Shown: piece by piece, positions 1-7,848 of the stretch
How positions within the stretch are numbered: position 1 is the first letter of the stretch
Layout of the letters: each line of letters opens with the position of its first letter
Origin: an uncultured Thermomicrobia bacterium
GTDB taxonomy: Bacteria; Chloroflexota; Chloroflexia; Thermomicrobiales; JALYUS01
Length of the DNA stretch: 50,374 nucleotides
NCBI GenBank assembly: GCA_937968015.1
Contig: CALBSO010000020.1
Coordinates: 1-50,374, forward strand
Direction of reading: 5' to 3'
Program-made: the position numbers and the translations under genes
Notes under the pieces: generated by a model
What the model was told of the DNA's origin: nothing
Database searches by the model: none
Seen by the model: only the letters and a program-made list of their open reading frames with translations

Positions 1-46
1 TACACGCGTAAGATCGTCGGCAGCGTCAGATGTGTATAAGAGACAG
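1..46 (+). other. Nextera i5-side adapter (artefact)
   Basis: Bases 14-46 are the 33-nt Nextera read-1 transposon adapter ending in the mosaic end AGATGTGTATAAGAGACAG. Bases 1-5 (TACAC) are the end of the i5 primer and bases 6-13 (GCGTAAGA) match the S517 index. This is library sequence, not genome, and any reading frame through it is spurious. Confidence 0.98.
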
Positions 47-199
47 CGCCAGCGGATGCGCGGTGGCGACCATGCCGCTCCGGCCCATCGCCACGCCGCG
101 CCGCTCGCCGGGGCCGCGCGCATGGAAGGGAAGGTCGCTCGCGCGGGCCGGGCCGCTGCCATTGCTCTGTCGTGTCACGGTGCGCTCCTTCGATGACAT
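47..199 (-). CDS. ggt: gamma-glutamyltransferase, N-terminal fragment
   Basis: Partial gene, 51 codons from the start to the adapter junction. It would encode the enzyme that cleaves and transfers the gamma-glutamyl group of glutathione and related peptides. The visible part holds the family's N-terminal motif (GVAMGRSGMVATAHPLA), which normally runs on into the glycine-rich NAVDAA segment missing here. The ATG at 199 was chosen because GGAGGA lies 7 nt upstream (207-212) and the family motif follows. It is 59 bp downstream of the RDD gene, so probably the last visible gene of the same minus-strand operon. The catalytic threonine is beyond the contig end, so activity cannot be judged. Confidence 0.7.
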
Positions 200-258
200 C
201 CATCGTTCCTCCGTACATCCTAGCACGCAGCCCTCGCGCCACAACGGGAGATCTTTAT

Positions 259-1155
259 TCAAATCTCTTGCCCTGCCGCGCTACGGACGATCCAGATGAG
301 GAACCATTCGGGATGTGTGAGCGGTTCGGTGTAGCCGATGTGGATAGCGAGGGTGGTGGCGACACGCCAGGCGAGGGCGGCGCGTTCCGGGGGTGGGAAG
401 GTCGCCGCGCGCCGCAGGAACTCCCGCGCTGCCGCCAGCTCGTCCGCCGTCAGGAGATGGACCGGCGCTTCCTGCCCCGGCGCGGGCGGTCCCCACGCGG
501 CGGGTTCCGCGCTGACGGCGATCTCTCGGAGGGTCGGCGCGCTGTCCCACTCCCGTACAACGATTGTGCCGCCGACGATGTCCCCCAGTCGTCGCGCCCG
601 CCCGTCCACAATCATGCTCACGAGGCCGACGAGATAGCCGACGGGCAGAAAATCCACAAGTCGCACGACCGTCCGTGCCAGTACGGATGCCGCGTCCACC
701 GGCGTGCCGTTATCCCGTAACACCCGCAGTTTCAACACGCGCTTGCCAATCGTCTGGCCGTCCCACAGCAATTCCAGCCCGGCGTAGTAGGCGAAGACGA
801 AGCCGAAGAGGAAGAGGAGCGTGAACGCCCCGAGCACCGACCCCGCCGCCATCGCATGGGGTTGGAAGGCGATCACGCTACCGAAGAGGGCGATCACGAT
901 CAGCACGGCGAGAATGATGCCGAGCATCACGAGTGCGTCGAGCAGCGCGGCGAGCAACCGCGTCCCGACGCCCGCGAGCGGTAGCGTGATCGTCACCTGC
1001 TCCGGCGTCGTGATCCGTACTGCGTCCGGCGTGTCGGCGGTCGTGATGGGGGGCGGGAGCAGCCCGAATTCCCCAACCCCCTTCCCCATGCTGCCCATGC
1101 TGCCCAAAGGGCGTCCGCGCCCGGAAGGGGGAGAAATATGGAAATCAGGAGTCAT
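259..1155 (-). CDS. RDD family membrane protein
   Basis: About 298 residues. After a low-complexity N-terminus come an RDD-type segment (TRLLAALLDALVMLGI), two further hydrophobic helices and the family hallmark GQTIGKRVLKLRVL, followed by a soluble C-terminal tail of about 110 residues. RDD proteins are polytopic membrane proteins, some implicated in ion or solute transport; the substrate here is unknown. The ATG at 1155 overlaps the end of trmD by 11 nt, indicating translational coupling; a weak AAGG precedes it. The first ~30 residues are encoded by repeat sequence (the C-rich family and the 23-bp mini-element), so the start may have been altered by repeat insertion. Confidence 0.8.
   Translation of the reverse strand: MTPDFHISPPSGRGRPLGSMGSMGKGVGEFGLLPPPITTADTPDAVRITTPEQVTITLPLAGVGTRLLAALLDALVMLGIILAVLIVIALFGSVIAFQPHAMAAGSVLGAFTLLFLFGFVFAYYAGLELLWDGQTIGKRVLKLRVLRDNGTPVDAASVLARTVVRLVDFLPVGYLVGLVSMIVDGRARRLGDIVGGTIVVREWDSAPTLREIAVSAEPAAWGPPAPGQEAPVHLLTADELAAAREFLRRAATFPPPERAALAWRVATTLAIHIGYTEPLTHPEWFLIWIVRSAAGQEI
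1097..1119 (-). repeat. 23-bp mini-element, copy 1
   Basis: Core GCCCTTTGGGCAG read on the minus strand, within the 5' end of the RDD gene, where it encodes RGRPLGS. It differs at two positions from the copy in the transposase at 41131-41153. It lies between C-rich arms (CCCCCTTCC near 1076-1085 and GGAAGGGGG near 1122-1131). Confidence 0.7.
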
Positions 1156-2302
1156 TGCCGGTGCCTTGTGGTGGCGCATTACCAATGACATTGCCGTTCG
1201 CGTCGGTGACGAGCAGCCCCTTACTGAGATCGAGGAGCACGAGCGAATTACCCCACGGATCTTGCACAACCGCACAGCGACCAATCTGAATATCGAACGG
1301 CGGCACGATCATCGTGCCGCCTGCTTCCACGAACACCGCGGCGGCGGCGTCGGCAGAGTGGACCAGCAGATTCGGCTCCATCACCGGGCGTTCCATTTGG
1401 AGGACGATCTCTGTTTCAGTGTCAGCCATCCGTAGCCCTGCCGCTGTCCCAGTGCGCCAATTGAGCGAGTGGCCCAACCCGTCGCGATAAAACGCAAGCC
1501 CCGCGTCGAGGTTCGGCACGGGAATCTGTATGCAGTCAACCTTACGGATCAGTGGCCCGGACCCTTCCTGCTGCATCGCGAGGAAGCGGCGGTCGGCATC
1601 GGTAAGCGGGGTGCGGATGAGGAGGTCCGGGCGACGCGCGCGGGTGCGGAGCAGGGCTTGCTCGCGCCGCCAGCGGAGGATGCGGGCGTGGTTGCCGCTC
1701 GTGAGCACCTCCGGGACGGTGAGGCCGCGAAACTTCGGTGGGCGGGTGTAATGCGGGTACTCCAGGAGGCCATCCGCGAACGATTCTTCGGCCAGCGACT
1801 CCGCCTCGATCACGCCGGGCAGAAGGCGCGCGACGGCATCGGTGATGACCATCGCGGGCAGTTCGCCGCCCGTCAGCACATAGTCGCCGATGCTCACCTC
1901 GTCCGTCACGGCGAGGTGGATCGCCCGCTCGTCCACGCCCTCGTAGTGGCCGCAGAGCAAGACAAATCGTTCCTGATTTGCCAGCACATGCGCCAGTGCT
2001 TGCGTGAACGGTCGCCCGGCGGCAGACATCAGCAGCACTGGCACGCGCGGCTCGCGCTCGGCATCGTCGCCCAGTACCGCCTCGATTGCCGCGACGACGG
2101 GCGGCGCTTTCATCACCATGCCCGCGCCGCCGCCGTACGGGTAGTCATCTATCGAGCGGTGGCGATCGGGGGTCCAGTCGCGCAGGTCGTGGACGCGCAG
2201 ATCAACGATGCCGCGCTCCACCGCCCGGCCAACGATGCTCGTGCCGAGCGGCCCCGTGCCCGCGAACATGCCGGGGAAGATCGTGAGGATGTCAATCCGC
2301 AT
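1145..2302 (-). CDS. trmD: tRNA (guanine37-N1)-methyltransferase fused to a VOC domain
   Basis: 385 residues against about 240-250 for ordinary TrmD. Residues 1 to ~245 are a complete TrmD, which uses S-adenosylmethionine to methylate G37 of tRNAs: N-terminal MRIDILTIFPGMF, DYPYGGGAGMVMK, and trefoil-knot motifs LLCGHYEGVDER and SIGDYVLTGGELPAM. From ~252 to 370 an in-frame glyoxalase/VOC domain follows (VDCIQIPVPNLDAGLAFYRD, later DPWGNSLVLLD); its usual metal ligands are not obvious. The linker is short. An internal restart is conceivable because an AGGAAGG lies before a CTG codon at the VOC boundary. The gene begins 13 bp after the Rdx-like gene and overlaps the RDD gene, so all three probably form one transcript. 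Confidence 0.93.
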   Translation of the reverse strand: MRIDILTIFPGMFAGTGPLGTSIVGRAVERGIVDLRVHDLRDWTPDRHRSIDDYPYGGGAGMVMKAPPVVAAIEAVLGDDAEREPRVPVLLMSAAGRPFTQALAHVLANQERFVLLCGHYEGVDERAIHLAVTDEVSIGDYVLTGGELPAMVITDAVARLLPGVIEAESLAEESFADGLLEYPHYTRPPKFRGLTVPEVLTSGNHARILRWRREQALLRTRARRPDLLIRTPLTDADRRFLAMQQEGSGPLIRKVDCIQIPVPNLDAGLAFYRDGLGHSLNWRTGTAAGLRMADTETEIVLQMERPVMEPNLLVHSADAAAAVFVEAGGTMIVPPFDIQIGRCAVVQDPWGNSLVLLDLSKGLLVTDANGNVIGNAPPQGTGNDS

Positions 2303-2315
2303 GCCGGTCGCGCCG

Positions 2316-2585
2316 TTACGCCATCACCGCGGCGGACGACGCCAGCACCGCGCGGACGCGCTCGATCGCTTCGTCCTGCGTCGGCATTCCCTCCTCGAAG
2401 GTCGAATAGATTGAGCGGTTGTCGAGCGTGATCTCGTATGCGCCGCCGGTGGAGGGGATGATGAGCACGCCGCCCAGTTGCCCCTCGAAGGTGCGCAGCA
2501 GACCCTCCGCGAGTTTCGTCGCGAAGCCGAGATAGCCGCATTCGTGGCAGTACTCGATACCGATGGTGGGAAGACGGTTTGCCAT
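2316..2585 (-). CDS. Rdx/SelW-type thioredoxin-fold protein
   Basis: 89 residues. It has the CxxC redox motif of the Rdx (SelW/SelT/SelH-like) family near the N-terminus (IEYCHECGYLGFA), here with two cysteines and no selenocysteine, followed by the strand-helix pattern of the family (GGVLIIPSTGGAYEI). Members are small thiol-redox proteins of largely unknown partners. The ATG at 2585 was chosen because AAAGGAG ends 8 nt upstream; a longer upstream reading would run through the C-rich hairpin repeat at 2607-2640. It is the first gene of the predicted Rdx-trmD-RDD operon. Confidence 0.8.
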   Translation of the reverse strand: MANRLPTIGIEYCHECGYLGFATKLAEGLLRTFEGQLGGVLIIPSTGGAYEITLDNRSIYSTFEEGMPTQDEAIERVRAVLASSAAVMA

Positions 2586-2606
2586 GTTGGATGCTCCTTT
2601 TGCCCG

Positions 2607-2640
2607 AACCCCCCAACCCTTTCCCCATGGGGAAGGGGTG
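2607..2640. repeat. C-rich hairpin repeat (CCCCAACCCC family)
   Basis: CCCCCCAACCC followed by a palindrome CCTTTCCCCATGGGGAAGG, about 20 bp upstream of the Rdx-like start. Related copies flank 1067-1131 and 29784-29822. Confidence 0.65.
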
Positions 2641-2679
2641 CAATACATCTACACAGTGAAACGCGGGGATATTCCCGCG

Positions 2680-3234
2680 TCAAGCGTCGGGGTGGCGCTT
2701 CTGCCAGCCAGGGTAGGCGTCGGCGATGTTGCGCATCAGGTCGCGGCCAATCGTCTCCATTTGTTTGCCGACGGCGAGGGAGGTCGTCCGTTCGAGCAGT
2801 ATTCGGGGCATCCGGCGCAGCATCGGCGGGATCGTGTCCACCACCGTCAGTGAGGCGTTGCCGTCAATCGCCGTCTCCGCGCCCCGTTCCGTCAGTACAA
2901 GTGTGGCGTTGAAGTCACCGAGCGCGCCTCGCGGTTCGAGCGGGGGAATATCGGTCGGGACAGAGTGGAGTGTTACTGTGCGCGCGCCGTCGCCAGAGAC
3001 GCCCAGTTCGAGTTCGAGGGTGAATTGCAAGCCCATTGCCCCGACCGGCGCGAAGACGAGCCGGTACGCCCCGCCCGTATGCGCGACGATCCGTGCCACG
3101 CCCGGTACGAGCGGCAGCAGCGTCTCCGCGTCTATGAGGAAGCGATACACGGAATGTTGCGACCCGGTCAGCGTCAACCGCTCGGCGAACGTCCCACGCA
3201 GGGTAAACTGATCGTCCCGGGTGGCGAGTGGCAT
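2680..3234 (-). CDS. DUF1997/SRPBCC-like protein
   Basis: 184 residues, no signal peptide. The N-terminal half (FAERLTLTGSQHSVYRFLID, then LLPLVPGVARI) and the following beta-rich stretch resemble DUF1997 proteins, which adopt a START/SRPBCC-like lipid-binding fold. No catalytic residues can be assigned and the ligand is unknown. AAAGGA lies a few bases upstream of ATG 3234, supporting this start over longer readings. It follows the acidic protein gene by 19 bp on the same strand, so the two are probably cotranscribed. Confidence 0.7.
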   Translation of the reverse strand: MPLATRDDQFTLRGTFAERLTLTGSQHSVYRFLIDAETLLPLVPGVARIVAHTGGAYRLVFAPVGAMGLQFTLELELGVSGDGARTVTLHSVPTDIPPLEPRGALGDFNATLVLTERGAETAIDGNASLTVVDTIPPMLRRMPRILLERTTSLAVGKQMETIGRDLMRNIADAYPGWQKRHPDA

Positions 3235-3253
3235 GCAATATCCTTTTCTCTCG

Positions 3254-3754
3254 TCAGCGGCGCGAGGATTCGCCGCGCGTCGTCTCCTCGTCCGGGGGTA
3301 GTATATCCGCGTCGGCGATGTCCGGCACGTTCGAGCCGGGATGCGGATCGTCCGGCAGCGCGGCGCGGCGGAGCGATTCCTCCTCGGCGTCATTCAGATC
3401 GGCGTCCTCGTTCTCGAAGTACGACTCGTCCACGATGCGATCCACGCCCGAATCACTCGAGCCTTCGGCGGCGAGCATATCCTCATCGTCGCCGCCGGTG
3501 GCGTTGTTGGTCGGCGCGTCGAACGGTTCCTCCCACTCCGCTTCCTGCGTGCTGTCCTGCGTCGGGTGGGTGGACCAGTTGACCGGCTCCGGGGTCGCGT
3601 CCTCGGCAGGCATCAGGTATTCGGTTTGTGTCCGTGTCGCTTCGAGCGCGTCGTCCGCCGACTCGCCGGTGGCGGGGTCGGTTTCGTTGGGGAGGGTGCG
3701 GGTATCCGCATACGCATCGCCGGGGATCATGTCCTGTTCGCGTGCCTCGTCCAT
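3254..3754 (-). CDS. acidic, probably disordered protein
   Basis: 166 residues, very rich in Asp, Glu, Thr, Pro and Ser, with no predictable hydrophobic core, cysteine or membrane segment (for example NEDADLNDAEEESLRRA). I do not recognise a family. The start is supported by AAAGGAC upstream of ATG 3754 and by the tight spacing to the DUF1997-like gene. Acidic composition is also a common by-product of reading GC-rich DNA in a shadow frame, but no better gene exists on the other strand. Confidence 0.6.
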   Translation of the reverse strand: MDEAREQDMIPGDAYADTRTLPNETDPATGESADDALEATRTQTEYLMPAEDATPEPVNWSTHPTQDSTQEAEWEEPFDAPTNNATGGDDEDMLAAEGSSDSGVDRIVDESYFENEDADLNDAEEESLRRAALPDDPHPGSNVPDIADADILPPDEETTRGESSRR

Positions 3755-3831
3755 CGGAGCGTCCTTTCATGGAGCGGCCCCCACCCATTCCGGTAGGGGC
3801 CTGTCTGTGTCGCCAATCTGCCGGGCGCGCG

Positions 3832-4143
3832 TTATTGCATCGTGCGCTTCTGACCGGAGCCGAAATGCCCTTCGCGCGCGTGCTCGGCGAGTTCGTGCGT
3901 GAAGAGTTCGGCGAGTTGCTTCTTCAATTGCACCGCGTCCTGCCAGAATTTGCTTCCTTGACCGGCGGCTTGCGCATACGCGTGGAGTTTCTCCAATCCC
4001 TGCAATTCACTGGCGAGCGCGGAGATGAGGTTGTAATCATGATCGGAGACGGGGTAGATGCCCTGACTGTGAAATTGCTGGCCCTGCGTTCCACCTGTCT
4101 GGTCGCTCTGACCCTGCGTGCTGTCGTTCCTATGCTGCTGCAT
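3832..4143 (-). CDS. small conserved-looking protein, function unknown
   Basis: 103 residues. A Gln/Ser/Thr-rich N-terminus of about 35 residues is followed by a helical region (YNLISALASELQGLEKLHAY, then KFWQDAVQLKKQLAELFTHE) that could form a helical hairpin or coiled coil. The ATG at 4143 has AAAGGGG 7 nt upstream. I recognise no family. It lies between two other small low-complexity proteins on the same strand. Confidence 0.6.
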   Translation of the reverse strand: MQQHRNDSTQGQSDQTGGTQGQQFHSQGIYPVSDHDYNLISALASELQGLEKLHAYAQAAGQGSKFWQDAVQLKKQLAELFTHELAEHAREGHFGSGQKRTMQ

Positions 4144-4250
4144 CCACAAGCCCCTTTCGATACCATGCAGTCCCTGATACGAACCACCATGGAGCCTCTC
4201 TCCATGGGCCGGGCGGCCTCAGTTTGCTGATGGCACAAGCCGTGCCGCGA

Positions 4251-4532
4251 TCATGAATCCTCACCCGGAATGGGGGTGTAGCCGCCACCGCGATGTGCCG
4301 CGCTCGTCCGTGCCGCGGATTCGCTATCGCCTGGATTGGCGAACTTCCTGGGCGCCGGGTCTGCTGTGGCGCCGGTCACGCCGAGGGTTTCGCTCGCTTC
4401 TTCGCCGTAGCCGAGCGGCGCGGGCGAGGATGTCTGCTGCTCGGCGGCACGCTGACCGGGTCGCGCGCTGTTCGCGGGGCGTGCGCCGCCTTTGGTCGTC
4501 GGGCCGGGTACGTCACCGTGTTGGTGTGACAT
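4251..4532 (-). CDS. small disordered protein
   Basis: 93 residues, rich in Gly, Pro, Ala, Ser and Thr (MSHQHGDVPGPTTKGGARPA at the start), predicted unstructured and without membrane segments. The start is well supported by GAGGAGGGAG just upstream of ATG 4532. Function unknown. With the two genes downstream it forms a run of low-complexity small proteins. Confidence 0.55.
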   Translation of the reverse strand: MSHQHGDVPGPTTKGGARPANSARPGQRAAEQQTSSPAPLGYGEEASETLGVTGATADPAPRKFANPGDSESAARTSAAHRGGGYTPIPGEDS

Positions 4533-4780
4533 GGATACTCCCTCCTCGTTCAGCCGCTCACATGCAAGTGGCAAAGAAAGGAATCTGCATAAAATGTGCC
4601 ATCGGGAAGCGAGCAGCCGGTAGCGGATGGCGGATCGTCGGGGTACATAGCCGTGCGCCCTTCTCAGTCGAGCGTCATACGTTGACGTGTGTCGGGGGGA
4701 GCGCAACAATGCGAATCCGACGGTACGCTACCGCCGAGCACGGATCGCGATGCTCGCGGCGACAATGAAGAGGGCAACCG

Positions 4781-5899
4781 ATGGCCACCGCAAACCTGCC
4801 TTTCCTCTACATCGGCACCTACACCGATCCGGCGATGCGCGGCAAGGCGGAGGGCATCTATATCTACCGAATGCATCCGTCGTCCGGCGCACTGACGCAT
4901 GTGCGAACGATAGCGGGCGTCGTCAATCCCTCGTTCCTCGCCATTGATCCATCGCGACGCTCCCTCTATGCCTGCAACGAAACCGAGATGCACGAGGGGC
5001 AGCCGGGCGGCGGCGTGAGCGCCTTCGCGCTCGATGCCGCGACGGGGGACCTGACGCCGCGCAACACCCAGCCGGCGCATGGTACATTCCCCGCCCACCT
5101 GACAGTAGATCCTCGCGGCACGTACGTTCTCGTGGCGAACTACGGCAGCGGCAATGTCGCGGTCTACCCGATCGGGCCGGGCGGCGACCTCGGCGCGATG
5201 AGCGATCTCGTGCAGAACCGGGGGGCGGGGCCGAACACCGCGCGGCAGGAAGGGCCGCACGCGCATATGATCACCTTCGACCGCTCCGGCCGCTACGCGC
5301 TGCTCGTTGATCTTGGCATTGATCAGACGCTTGTCTATCGCCTGGATACCACGACGGGGAAGTTGAACGCGCACAACGTTGTTACCGACAGCGGCGCGAC
5401 CGAGCAATCGTGCGGGCAGGCCGCGCCGGGGGCCGGGCCGCGCCACATCGCTTTCCACCCGACGAACCGCTATGCCTACGTCATCAACGAACTCGGCTCG
5501 ACGATTGACGTCTTCGCCTGGGATGCGACGCGCGGCACGCTCGCCCGGCTTCAGACGATCGCCACCCTACCCGCCGGTTTCACGGGGAAAAGCACGACTG
5601 CTGAGATCCTTGTGCATCCATCCGGTCGGTTCGTCTATGGCTCCAACCGGGGGCACGACAGCATCGCGATGTTCGCCGTTGACGAGACGAGCGGTCAACT
5701 GACCGCGCTCGGCCACGCGCCGACGCAGGGAAAAGACCCGCGCAGCATCACGCTTGATCCGGCGGGTGTCTATCTGCTCGCCGCGAACCAGAACTCCGAT
5801 ACGGTCATCACATTCCGGATTGACCAGACCACCGGCAGATTGACCGCGACGGGCGGCATCGCGCCCATCCCGACGCCCGTCTGCCTGCTCTTCGGCTGA
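4781..5899 (+). CDS. lactonase family beta-propeller (6-phosphogluconolactonase-like)
   Basis: 372 residues, the usual length of the YbhE/Pgl lactonase family. Repeated blades are visible: FLYIGTYTD at the N-terminus, NPSFLAIDPSRRSLYACNE, LTVDPRGTYVLVANYGSGNV, HIAFHPTNRYAYVINE, ILVHPSGRFVYGSNRG, ITLDPAGVYLLAANQNSDTV. Such seven-bladed propellers hydrolyse 6-phosphogluconolactone or other cyclic esters in the cytoplasm; the actual substrate is not fixed by sequence. There is no signal peptide. A GAGGG precedes ATG 4781. It stands alone, divergent from the 4251-4532 gene and convergent with the ThDP enzyme. Confidence 0.88.
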   Translation: MATANLPFLYIGTYTDPAMRGKAEGIYIYRMHPSSGALTHVRTIAGVVNPSFLAIDPSRRSLYACNETEMHEGQPGGGVSAFALDAATGDLTPRNTQPAHGTFPAHLTVDPRGTYVLVANYGSGNVAVYPIGPGGDLGAMSDLVQNRGAGPNTARQEGPHAHMITFDRSGRYALLVDLGIDQTLVYRLDTTTGKLNAHNVVTDSGATEQSCGQAAPGAGPRHIAFHPTNRYAYVINELGSTIDVFAWDATRGTLARLQTIATLPAGFTGKSTTAEILVHPSGRFVYGSNRGHDSIAMFAVDETSGQLTALGHAPTQGKDPRSITLDPAGVYLLAANQNSDTVITFRIDQTTGRLTATGGIAPIPTPVCLLFG

Positions 5900-5958
5900 A
5901 TGGTCCTCGATCAGCCCCGACGACATCACGAAACAGGTCAGGAACCGGGCAACGGGTA

Positions 5959-7569
5959 TTACGGCCAGTTGTTCAGGTGCCAGACGCTCGGCATTTCGCC
6001 GACGGGTACCTCGATCAGCGTCGGTTCATCGGTGGCGAGCGCTTCCCGCAGCGCGCCTTGCAGGGCGTCCGGCCCCTCGGCGCGCATCCCGGCGATGCCG
6101 AAGGAATCCGCTAACTTCACGAAGTCCGGGTTCGTCAGTTCCGACGCATAGATGCGCCCGCCGAAACGCGTCCGCTGCCCGCGCCGGACATTGCCGAAGG
6201 CGCTGTCGTTAAAGACGATAGCGACCGCGCGCAGGCCGTACCGCTTCATCGTCGCCAGTTCCTGCACGTTGTACATGAAGCCGCCATCGCCATTGATCGA
6301 GATGACTTTCTTGCCCGGATTGCCCGCTTGCGCGCCGAGCGAGGTGGCAAATGCGTAGCCGAGGGTGCCCTGATAACCGGAACCAATCAGCGTGCGCGGC
6401 TCATAGACGGGGAAGCCGACGATTGAGTAATAGCCGATCTGCGTGACGCCATGAACGAGGATGCCGTCCTCCGGCAACGCGGCGCGGATCGCGTCGGCGA
6501 AGGCGGCTTGCGGCTGGATTTCATGGAGCACATCGTCGGCCTCTCGCTTCACGGCGCGGAGTTCCTTCTCGCGTGAGGGGCGCGGGCCGATGCCGTCGAG
6601 GAGCGCGACCAACCGCGCCAGACCCGCCTTCGCATCGCCGACGATGCCGATGGTCGGCGCCGGCCCGACACTCGTCTCGTCCGGATCAATCTCCAGCCGG
6701 ATGATGGTCGCACCCGGTGGCAACCCCCATCGGTCGGGATGGACGAAGCGCGTGCCGACCGCGAGGATCACATCGGCATCCGGCAAAAGGCGCTTGCCCG
6801 CGACGGTCGTCTGTGCCAGATAGTGCCGGTCCGAGAGCGCGCCGCGCCCGGCGGTGGACATGACGACCGGCGCTTCGAGCATTGCCGCCAGTGTCCGCAG
6901 GTCTTCCCACGCGCCGGAGAGCATCACGCCGCCACCGGCGTAAATCAGCGGCCGCTCCGCCGTGCGTAATGCATTCGCTGCCTGCGTGAGCAGATCGGGG
7001 TCACCGGCGGGTCGCTCCACTGGCACGGGATCGAGCAGTTCGGCATTCCCGGTCGCGGAGAGCACGTCCGGCGGGATTTCGATTTCCACCGGGCGCGGGC
7101 GGCCAGTACGCAACTGCCGGAACGCCTCCCGCACGAGGCCGGGAATCTCCGGCACGGTCATCGCGCGGCCCGCCCATTTCGTGACGGAGCCGATCATCTC
7201 CAACTGATTGGGGATTTCGTGCAGCATGCCGCGCCGCGCGCCGATCATCTCCGAGAGGATCTGCCCCGTGATGCAGAGTACCGGCGATGAGCATGCGTAG
7301 GCAGTCGAGAGCGCGGCGGAGACATTCAGCAGCCCCGGCCCCGGCACGACCATGCATGTACCGATCTTTCCTGTCGTGCGCGCGTAGCCATCGGCCATGT
7401 AGCCGGTCGCCTGCTCATGCCGCGTGTGATAGACCGTGATGGTGTCGCGTTCGTCGTATAGCGCGTCAATCGCCCAGTCCAGTTGCGCGCCGGGCAGGGC
7501 GAAGATCGTCTCGATCCCCTCGCGTTTGATCGCCTGCACCAGCGCCTGCCCACCCGTCATCTCCGCCAT
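5959..7569 (-). CDS. thiamine diphosphate-dependent enzyme, acetolactate synthase-like
   Basis: 536 residues with the three-domain layout of acetolactate synthase, benzoylformate decarboxylase and related enzymes. The N-terminal domain has the activating glutamate in RHEQATGYMADGYART; a central Rossmann-like domain follows (PLIYAGGGVMLSGAWEDL); the C-terminal domain has the ThDP/Mg motif starting NGDGGFMYNVQELATM. No small ilvN-type regulatory subunit lies beside it, so a role in branched-chain amino acid synthesis is unproven; a decarboxylase acting on another 2-oxo acid is as likely. ATG 7569 was chosen (AGGGG upstream) over an extension to 7614. Confidence 0.85.
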   Translation of the reverse strand: MAEMTGGQALVQAIKREGIETIFALPGAQLDWAIDALYDERDTITVYHTRHEQATGYMADGYARTTGKIGTCMVVPGPGLLNVSAALSTAYACSSPVLCITGQILSEMIGARRGMLHEIPNQLEMIGSVTKWAGRAMTVPEIPGLVREAFRQLRTGRPRPVEIEIPPDVLSATGNAELLDPVPVERPAGDPDLLTQAANALRTAERPLIYAGGGVMLSGAWEDLRTLAAMLEAPVVMSTAGRGALSDRHYLAQTTVAGKRLLPDADVILAVGTRFVHPDRWGLPPGATIIRLEIDPDETSVGPAPTIGIVGDAKAGLARLVALLDGIGPRPSREKELRAVKREADDVLHEIQPQAAFADAIRAALPEDGILVHGVTQIGYYSIVGFPVYEPRTLIGSGYQGTLGYAFATSLGAQAGNPGKKVISINGDGGFMYNVQELATMKRYGLRAVAIVFNDSAFGNVRRGQRTRFGGRIYASELTNPDFVKLADSFGIAGMRAEGPDALQGALREALATDEPTLIEVPVGEMPSVWHLNNWP

Positions 7570-7771
7570 ACGTGCCCCTATCCTTCCTGATCGCGTGTCC
7601 GCCGCGGCATGCAAGCGCGCCCCTCGGAGGCGGTCGGACCAGCATACGGGCGGTCACACCGATGGGCAAGGCGCCGCATACCGCATGGATGCGTCCAAAA
7701 GTCGGTCAGTTATCGCTGCTGCTCGCGTTGATAGCGCAGGCTTTGAGACGCCTTCGCGTCAGAAGCGCTGA

Positions 7772-7801
7772 TTGACGCGGGCGCCGCGCTCGGCGTATCA
7801 T
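7772..7801 (+). promoter_or_regulatory. predicted promoter of the ABC-2 permease
   Basis: TTGACG at 7772-7777, an 18-nt spacer, and TATCAT at 7796-7801. The predicted transcript would start near 7808, giving a leader of about 40 nt with AAGGGG before the ATG at 7849. Confidence 0.5.
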
Positions 7802-7848
7802 CATTTCCGGTCGGAGCGCGCCGACCTTGGCGAGAAGAAGGGGCAGAG

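Noticed and set aside
26..262. Full 78-codon frame at the left edge as a complete gene
   Set aside because: Its last six codons are adapter and its first 21 lie before a well-placed ribosome site; only 47-199 is kept as a ggt fragment.
4664..5458. Long minus-strand frame of 264 codons
   Set aside because: It lies opposite the lactonase-like gene, is rich in Arg, Val and Ala as expected of a shadow frame, and has no ribosome site or recognisable domain.
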